Below, in pieces: positions 59,616-64,000 of a DNA stretch of 64,000 nt. The DNA comes from Betaproteobacteria bacterium (GTDB lineage: Bacteria; Pseudomonadota; Gammaproteobacteria; Burkholderiales; SG8-41). The stretch is from assembly GCA_900299145.1 (NCBI GenBank), contig OMIN01000015.1, positions 1 through 64,000 of the forward strand, written 5' to 3'. The notes below the pieces were generated by a model. That model was not told where the DNA came from and did no database searches. It saw only the letters and a program-made list of their open reading frames with translations. Each line of letters opens with the position of its first letter. Within the stretch, counting starts at the first letter, position 1. The position numbers were made by a program, and so were the translations under genes.

Positions 59616-60311
59616 TCAGCTTGGCGGGTAAAGGCTGATGGCCAGCACGCCTGTGATCTCCCGGCCATTCCACACGTAGCGAAAGTGCGGCCCCTGCCGG
59701 CAGTTTGACAGTGCACGCGGGCGAAACACCGCAACGCATTGCCCGCCGCGGTGGCGCACGCTGTCATATGCAATGCCCCAGGCGTTGGCGGCCTTCAGCT
59801 CGCGGCCAAGCGTCTGGCTCGCGGCATAATTATTGGGGTCGTAGGCGGGCGCAAAATCACTCTGATTGTTGATGCCGCGAAGGTCGTGCAGATCAGCCGC
59901 GACATCGGTCAGATACATGCGCATGTCGATTTCCAGCGCCGCCTCGCCGGTGCGCGAGAGAAAGCGCGCGCGCGAATGACGGCTTTCCGCTATCGCGGTG
60001 TCAAGCGTGGATGCGGCGTAATAAACGCCATAGCTGCCGTCGGTGAAGCGGCTGCCTTCAGGGTCGAGGTGCGTGAACGCGGCCATGATCGGTGTCGTGC
60101 CGGGGCCGCTGACACGCTCTTCCACCGGCACCAGCGAGATGTCGCCGATTTCCTGCCGCACACGTGGGTTGGTGAGGTTTTCGACGAAGAATACGGCATC
60201 AAGATCCGCCGGATCGGCCACCCGGTCAAACAGTGTCACCGGTGGAAAGCGGCTGGGAATCAGGCGATAGCTGGGCGTCCACGCCAGCGGTGCGATGGCG
60301 GGCAGCAGCAT
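59616..60311 (-). CDS. RES domain toxin (NAD+-degrading type)
   Basis: A 231-residue protein with the RES domain order: the Arg in S-Y-R-L-I-P-S-R, the Glu in T-A-I-A-E-S-R-H and a Ser near Y-D-S-V-R. RES toxins break down NAD+ (by phosphorolysis in MbcT). Its partner antitoxin lies eight bases upstream. The stop abuts the stop of the FAD oxidase gene with no spacer. Confidence 0.92.
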   Translation of the reverse strand: MLLPAIAPLAWTPSYRLIPSRFPPVTLFDRVADPADLDAVFFVENLTNPRVRQEIGDISLVPVEERVSGPGTTPIMAAFTHLDPEGSRFTDGSYGVYYAASTLDTAIAESRHSRARFLSRTGEAALEIDMRMYLTDVAADLHDLRGINNQSDFAPAYDPNNYAASQTLGRELKAANAWGIAYDSVRHRGGQCVAVFRPRALSNCRQGPHFRYVWNGREITGVLAISLYPPS

Positions 60312-60319
60312 GCTTAACC

Positions 60320-60733
60320 TTAACCGCCGCGCTGCGCATCAAGATACTGGCGCACCACGTAAAGATCGGCAACTTGCCCCGACAACATGCGATCCAGCGC
60401 GCTTTTGCCGCCAAACAGCGGCGCGGTGTTGGGCTTCTTGATCCACCCGTCCGCGGCTTCGGGTTTGGGCAGCAACACCTGCAACGCCGAGTAGATGCCG
60501 AAAATATAGGAGATGCGCTCCAGCACATCCTGGGGCAACGTGGTGACGTCACCGCCCTTCCACTTGTAAAACGTCGAGCGCGGCGGGCTGCCCAACAGTT
60601 TGATCAAGTCTTTGCTGCCCAGCTGCCAGGCATCGGCAATGCGAAACAACGTGCGCAACGCGCCGCCTGCGACCTTCTCGGGGGTAAGGGGCGTTAGATA
60701 TGAAGCGCGAGGCTCGTTTGCCTGTAGTGCCAT
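60320..60733 (-). CDS. Xre/MbcA/ParS-type antitoxin
   Basis: A 137-residue antitoxin of the Xre-MbcA-ParS group: an N-terminal DNA-binding segment (L-F-R-I-A-D-A-W-Q-L-G-S-K-D-L-I-K-L-L-G) and the C-terminal toxin-binding part with N-T-A-P-L-F-G-G-K-S-A-L-D-R-M-L-S-G. It precedes the RES toxin, the usual gene order, and should repress their shared promoter. Confidence 0.92.
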   Translation of the reverse strand: MALQANEPRASYLTPLTPEKVAGGALRTLFRIADAWQLGSKDLIKLLGSPPRSTFYKWKGGDVTTLPQDVLERISYIFGIYSALQVLLPKPEAADGWIKKPNTAPLFGGKSALDRMLSGQVADLYVVRQYLDAQRGG

Positions 60734-60774
60734 AAAAGCACCTCTATGGAATGTTTATATATAGATTATTATTC

Positions 60775-60803
60775 AATATAGTCTCCATATAAACAAAAAG
60801 CAA
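60775..60803 (-). promoter_or_regulatory. Predicted sigma-70 promoter of the antitoxin-toxin operon with operator half-sites
   Basis: On the minus strand, TTGCTT (60803-60798), a 17-base spacer and TATATT (60780-60775) form a good promoter before the antitoxin. Inverted half-sites GTTTATAT (60753-60760) and ATATAAAC (60787-60794) overlap or flank it and are candidate operators for the antitoxin. Confidence 0.6.
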
Positions 60804-61038
60804 GAGCGGTCAAACGGATTGTCGTCGCGGCAACCGCTAGGCTCAGGCTACTGATACAGCTAACGGTAATTCATAATATTCAATAAATCATATAGTTATA
60901 GTCATTCCACCTTAAGTTTGTTGGTAATGACTAACCCAGGCGGCCGCCGTTACCGGCACCCCGCCTTACAATAGCGTCAATACCCGGCGCCGGCCGGCTA
61001 AACCTGCTTCTCACGTTCGAACCCCGCACCGCAGCCCA
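60804..61038. other. Intergenic region between antitoxin and ABC gene
   Basis: The space up to the ABC start holds ATR copy 18 and AT-rich sequence that could include the ABC promoter. No gene was recognised. Confidence 0.5.
60871..60897 (-). repeat. ATR repeat, copy 18 (diverged, minus orientation)
   Basis: On the minus strand it reads TAACTATATGATTTATTGAA followed by TATTATGA. It lies in an intergenic region and is the second of only two minus-orientation copies. Confidence 0.6.
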
Positions 61039-63114
61039 ATGGATCAAGCCACTGCCACGCCCTTACCCGCCGCGCCTGACGCTAGTGGCGCGCCATGGCT
61101 GCTCGAAGTCGACAACCTGCACGTCGAATTTCGCACTTCTCGCGGTGTAGTACGCGCGGTGGAAGGCATTTCGTACCAGGTTCGTGCCGGTGAAGTGGTG
61201 GCGCTGGTGGGCGAATCGGGCTGCGGAAAATCGGTGTCCTCACTCGCCATCATGCGCCTGCTGGCGCAGACGGGCCGCGTTACGCGAGGCCGCGTGCTGT
61301 TTGGCGGGCGCGATTTGCTGACGCTTGCGGCGGACGAGATGCGGGCGATTCGCGGGCGCGACATCGCAATGATTTTTCAGGACCCGATGACTTCGCTCAA
61401 TCCGGTGCTGACGGTCGGCTTCCAGATCTGCGAACCGCTGCTGCTTCATCTGAAAATGACACCGGAAGCCGCGCGGGCGCGGGCCCACGAGTTGCTGAAA
61501 ATGGTGGGCATTCCCGATGCCGAAACGCGCCTGGATCAATACCCGCATCAATTTTCCGGCGGCATGCGCCAGCGCGTGGTGATCGCGATTGCGCTTGCTT
61601 GCAACCCGAAGCTCATCATCGCCGACGAGCCGACCACCGCGCTTGATGTCACCATACAGGCGCAAATCCTTAAGCTGATGAAAGACCTCGCGCGCGATCA
61701 CAACATCGCGCTGGTGGTGATCACGCACAACCTTGGCATTGTCGCGCGTTACGCCGACCGCGTGAACGTGATGTACGCCGCGCGCATGGCGGAGCAGGGG
61801 CCGGCCACAGCAGTGTTCGACAAACCCTTGCATCCTTATACCACCGGGCTGCTGCGTTCGGTGCCGCGGCTTGATCGGCCGCGTGGTGCAAACCTCGAAA
61901 CCATCGACGGCTCGCCGCCGGATTTGCTGGCGCCGCCGCCCGGCTGCCGTTTCGCACCCCGCTGTGCCGCGCGCCAGCCCGCGTGCGAGGCCGCGCTGCC
62001 CGAACCCGTTGCATTGAGCGGCAACCGTGTCAGCGCCTGTTTGCGTGCGGCCGAGCTGGATCACGATGGGCCGGCAGCACTGGGTTTGCCCTCGTCAACT
62101 GTTAACACCACGCAAGCCAAGACTGTGGATCGTGCCCAGCCGCTGTTACGCGTGCAGGGGCTGAAAACGTATTTCGATGTTACCGCTGGCCTGAACACCT
62201 TCAGCGCAAAAAAGGCCCTGGTGCGCGCGGTGGATGACTTGTCATTCGACGTATTCAAGGGCGAAACGCTCGGGCTGGTGGGCGAATCGGGCTGCGGCAA
62301 AACCACCGTCGGCCGTACGCTGCTGCGGCTGGAGGCCGCCACGGCGGGAACCATTCAGTTTGCCGGCGTCGACGTTACTGCGGCGCGCGGCGAAGCATTG
62401 AAAAACTACCGCCGAAAAATCCAGGTGATTTTTCAGGACCCGTTCAGCTCGTTGAATCCGCGCATTACTGTGGGCGACAGCATCGCCGAGCCCCTGCGCG
62501 TGTACGGTTTGCAGCCGGACAAAAAAACGGCGCAGGCAAAAGTGCGCGAACTGCTGCGCATGGTGGGTCTTTTCGAATACATGGCGGGCCGCTATCCGCA
62601 TGAACTGTCCGGCGGGCAACGCCAGCGCGTGGGCATTGCACGCGCGTTGGCCATGGAGCCGGAATTCATCGTGTGCGACGAGCCGGTGTCGGCGCTAGAC
62701 GTGTCGATACAGGCGCAGATCATCAATCTGCTCGAGGATTTGCAAGACCGGCTGGGGCTGACGTATCTCTTCATCGCGCACGATCTGGCGGTGGTGCGGC
62801 ACATCTCCGACCGCGTGATCGTGATGTACCTGGGCCGCGTGATGGAAATCGCCGGCCGCGATACGCTATACGCCGAGCCACTGCACCCCTATTCGCAGGC
62901 GCTGCTCGCGGCGGTGCCGGTGCCCGATCCACGTATCGAAACAAAGCGGGAACACCACGTGCTGGGCGGTGAAGTGCCCAGCCCTCTCGCACCGCCCGCG
63001 GGCTGCGTGTTTCACACGCGCTGCCCGCACGCTGAGTCCGCATGCAAGGCCGAACGCCCGCCCCTGCGCGAAGTGCGGCCGGGGCATTTTGCGGCGTGTG
63101 TCAAGATCCATTAA
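61039..63114 (+). CDS. Double-ATPase ABC transporter protein for oligopeptide/dipeptide-type uptake (DppD-DppF fusion)
   Basis: A 691-residue cytoplasmic protein of two fused ATPases. The first Walker A G-E-S-G-C-G-K-S lies at residues 58-65, with signature F-S-G-G-M-R-Q-R-V near 172. The second Walker A lies near 414, with L-S-G-G-Q-R-Q-R-V near 523. Each half ends with an oligopeptide-type cysteine region ([15 protein letters not shown]). It resembles GsiA and similar fused subunits. No permease or binding-protein gene for it lies in the window; they may be elsewhere. Confidence 0.95.
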   Translation: MDQATATPLPAAPDASGAPWLLEVDNLHVEFRTSRGVVRAVEGISYQVRAGEVVALVGESGCGKSVSSLAIMRLLAQTGRVTRGRVLFGGRDLLTLAADEMRAIRGRDIAMIFQDPMTSLNPVLTVGFQICEPLLLHLKMTPEAARARAHELLKMVGIPDAETRLDQYPHQFSGGMRQRVVIAIALACNPKLIIADEPTTALDVTIQAQILKLMKDLARDHNIALVVITHNLGIVARYADRVNVMYAARMAEQGPATAVFDKPLHPYTTGLLRSVPRLDRPRGANLETIDGSPPDLLAPPPGCRFAPRCAARQPACEAALPEPVALSGNRVSACLRAAELDHDGPAALGLPSSTVNTTQAKTVDRAQPLLRVQGLKTYFDVTAGLNTFSAKKALVRAVDDLSFDVFKGETLGLVGESGCGKTTVGRTLLRLEAATAGTIQFAGVDVTAARGEALKNYRRKIQVIFQDPFSSLNPRITVGDSIAEPLRVYGLQPDKKTAQAKVRELLRMVGLFEYMAGRYPHELSGGQRQRVGIARALAMEPEFIVCDEPVSALDVSIQAQIINLLEDLQDRLGLTYLFIAHDLAVVRHISDRVIVMYLGRVMEIAGRDTLYAEPLHPYSQALLAAVPVPDPRIETKREHHVLGGEVPSPLAPPAGCVFHTRCPHAESACKAERPPLREVRPGHFAACVKIH

Positions 63115-64000
63115 TCCGCTTTCACGCCAATATCTGCAATCACCTTGCCCCACTTCTTCAGTTCGCTGGCGATGTAAGCCGCGTGCGCGGCAGGTGAGCC
63201 GGGGCTGGGTTCGGCGCCTTGCGCCAGCAGTTGATCGCGCACGTCGTGCACGGCGAGCGCGGCGGCCAGTTCGCGATTCAAACGTGCAATCACCGGTTGC
63301 GGTGTTTTCGCCGGCGCTACAAGACCTATCCACGGCACGGCTTCGTAGCCGGGAATGGCTGCTTCGCTGATCGAAGGCAAATCCGGCAACGCCACACTGC
63401 GCTTCAACGAAGTAACGCCCAGCGCGCGAAGGCGTTGCGCCTTGATGTGCGGCAACGTCGAAGGCACGCCGGCAAAATACACCGGCACGCGCCCGCCCAT
63501 CACGTCGGCAAGCGCGGGCGGGCTGGCCTTATAAGGCACGTGTAGCATGTCGATTTTCGCCATCGATTTGAAAAGCTCCGCTGTCATCTGCGGCATGGTG
63601 CCGTTGCCGCTGGAGGCGTACTGAATCGCGCCGGGTTTGGCACGGGCTAGCTTGATCAACTCTGCCGCACTGGCTGCGGCAAGCGCCGGATGCACCACCA
63701 GCACATACGGCGTGGTGGCGACAAGGCTTACCGCCTCGAAATCACGCAGCGGGTGATACGGCACCTGGCGCAGGCTGGGATTCAGCGCGTGCGTAGAGGT
63801 GGCCGATAGCGTCAACGTGTATCCATCAGGCGCGGCGTTGGCGGCAATTTCCACGCCGATGGTTCCGCCCGCGCCAGTGCGATTGTCGATGACGATCTGT
63901 TGGTTCATTTGCACGCCCATGCGCTGCGCGGTGATACGAGAAATGATGTCGGTGGAGCCGCCCGCGCCCTGCGGCACAATGAGGCGTATCGGGCGCAACG
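63111..64000 (-). CDS. Bug/TctC-type substrate-binding protein (Bug-11), 5' end cut by the window
   Basis: The C-terminal 295 or so residues of a Bug receptor. It begins at the window edge within R-P-I-R-L-I-V-P-Q-G-A-G-G-S-T-D, so the signal peptide lies beyond 64000. Landmarks: D-N-R-T-G-A-G-G, D-G-Y-T-L-T, H-V-P-Y-K-A-S-P-P and I-P-G-Y-E. Its stop overlaps the ABC gene stop on the other strand by two bases. Confidence 0.93.
   Translation of the reverse strand, partial: LRPIRLIVPQGAGGSTDIISRITAQRMGVQMNQQIVIDNRTGAGGTIGVEIAANAAPDGYTLTLSATSTHALNPSLRQVPYHPLRDFEAVSLVATTPYVLVVHPALAAASAAELIKLARAKPGAIQYASSGNGTMPQMTAELFKSMAKIDMLHVPYKASPPALADVMGGRVPVYFAGVPSTLPHIKAQRLRALGVTSLKRSVALPDLPSISEAAIPGYEAVPWIGLVAPAKTPQPVIARLNRELAAALAVHDVRDQLLAQGAEPSPGSPAAHAAYIASELKKWGKVIADIGVKAD

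Overview
The window is a gene-dense, GC-rich stretch of a bacterial chromosome with the signature of a betaproteobacterium, most likely in or near Burkholderiales. The pointers are a zapB-like/zapA/6S RNA/EVE-domain neighbourhood, a pyrR-pyrB-pyrC' operon next to ruvX and algH/yqgE, trkH-trkA beside rsmE, and eleven Bug/TctC-type periplasmic substrate-binding proteins. The Bug family is strongly expanded only in Burkholderiales and relatives. No rRNA, tRNA, CRISPR array, prophage or intact insertion sequence was seen.

Layout. 0.1-9.4 kb: plus-strand catabolic and accessory genes (GFA protein, ABM monooxygenase, transglutaminase-like protein, four Bugs, an exported methyltransferase, an alpha/beta hydrolase without the usual serine, a large glycoside-hydrolase-like protein). 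9.5-13.7 kb: enolase-superfamily enzyme, cupin, amidohydrolase, Bug, small membrane-anchored protein. 13.9-16.4 kb: btuB under a cobalamin riboswitch. 16.6-17.9 kb: zapB-like gene, a zapA gene broken by an in-frame TAA, 6S RNA, EVE protein. 17.9-22.5 kb: two metal-dependent amidohydrolases, a thiamine-diphosphate enzyme and a jelly-roll protein. 22.6-23.6 kb: a frameshifted thermonuclease. 24-35 kb: an 11-gene minus-strand array joining coenzyme F420 biosynthesis (fbiC, npdG-like, cofE, cofD, cofC) to two LLM-class oxidoreductases, a dienelactone hydrolase, an opine-dehydrogenase-like enzyme and two Bugs. A third LLM oxidoreductase lies at 36.8-37.8 kb. 37.8-49 kb: housekeeping genes (xth, prlC, pyrimidine operon, trkHA, rsmE). 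49-64 kb: M14 peptidase, hydrolases, Bugs, an aminotransferase, a large FAD/Fe-S oxidase, a RES/Xre toxin-antitoxin pair, a double-ATPase peptide ABC gene and a Bug cut by the window end.

The most unusual signal is not a gene. A short AT-rich sequence (core TAAGTATTTGTTTTTATTGA followed by about eight A/T bases) recurs about 18 times in this GC-rich DNA. I call it ATR. It sits almost always at gene edges: just upstream of start codons, inside signal peptides, across a stop/start overlap, or between convergent genes. It also lies in the loop of a cobalamin riboswitch, in the linker of the CofG-CofH fusion and inside prlC. Sixteen of the 18 copies point the same way on the chromosome whatever the gene direction. 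Read in the gene's sense it supplies the hydrophobic core of signal peptides (Y-L-F-L-L); read antisense it supplies a Shine-Dalgarno-poor A-rich leader or an N-terminus such as M-N-K-N-K. I do not recognise this family. Three longer inverted repeats of a familiar REP/BIME-like type are also present.

All functional calls rest on reading motifs and lengths by eye. No database search was possible.
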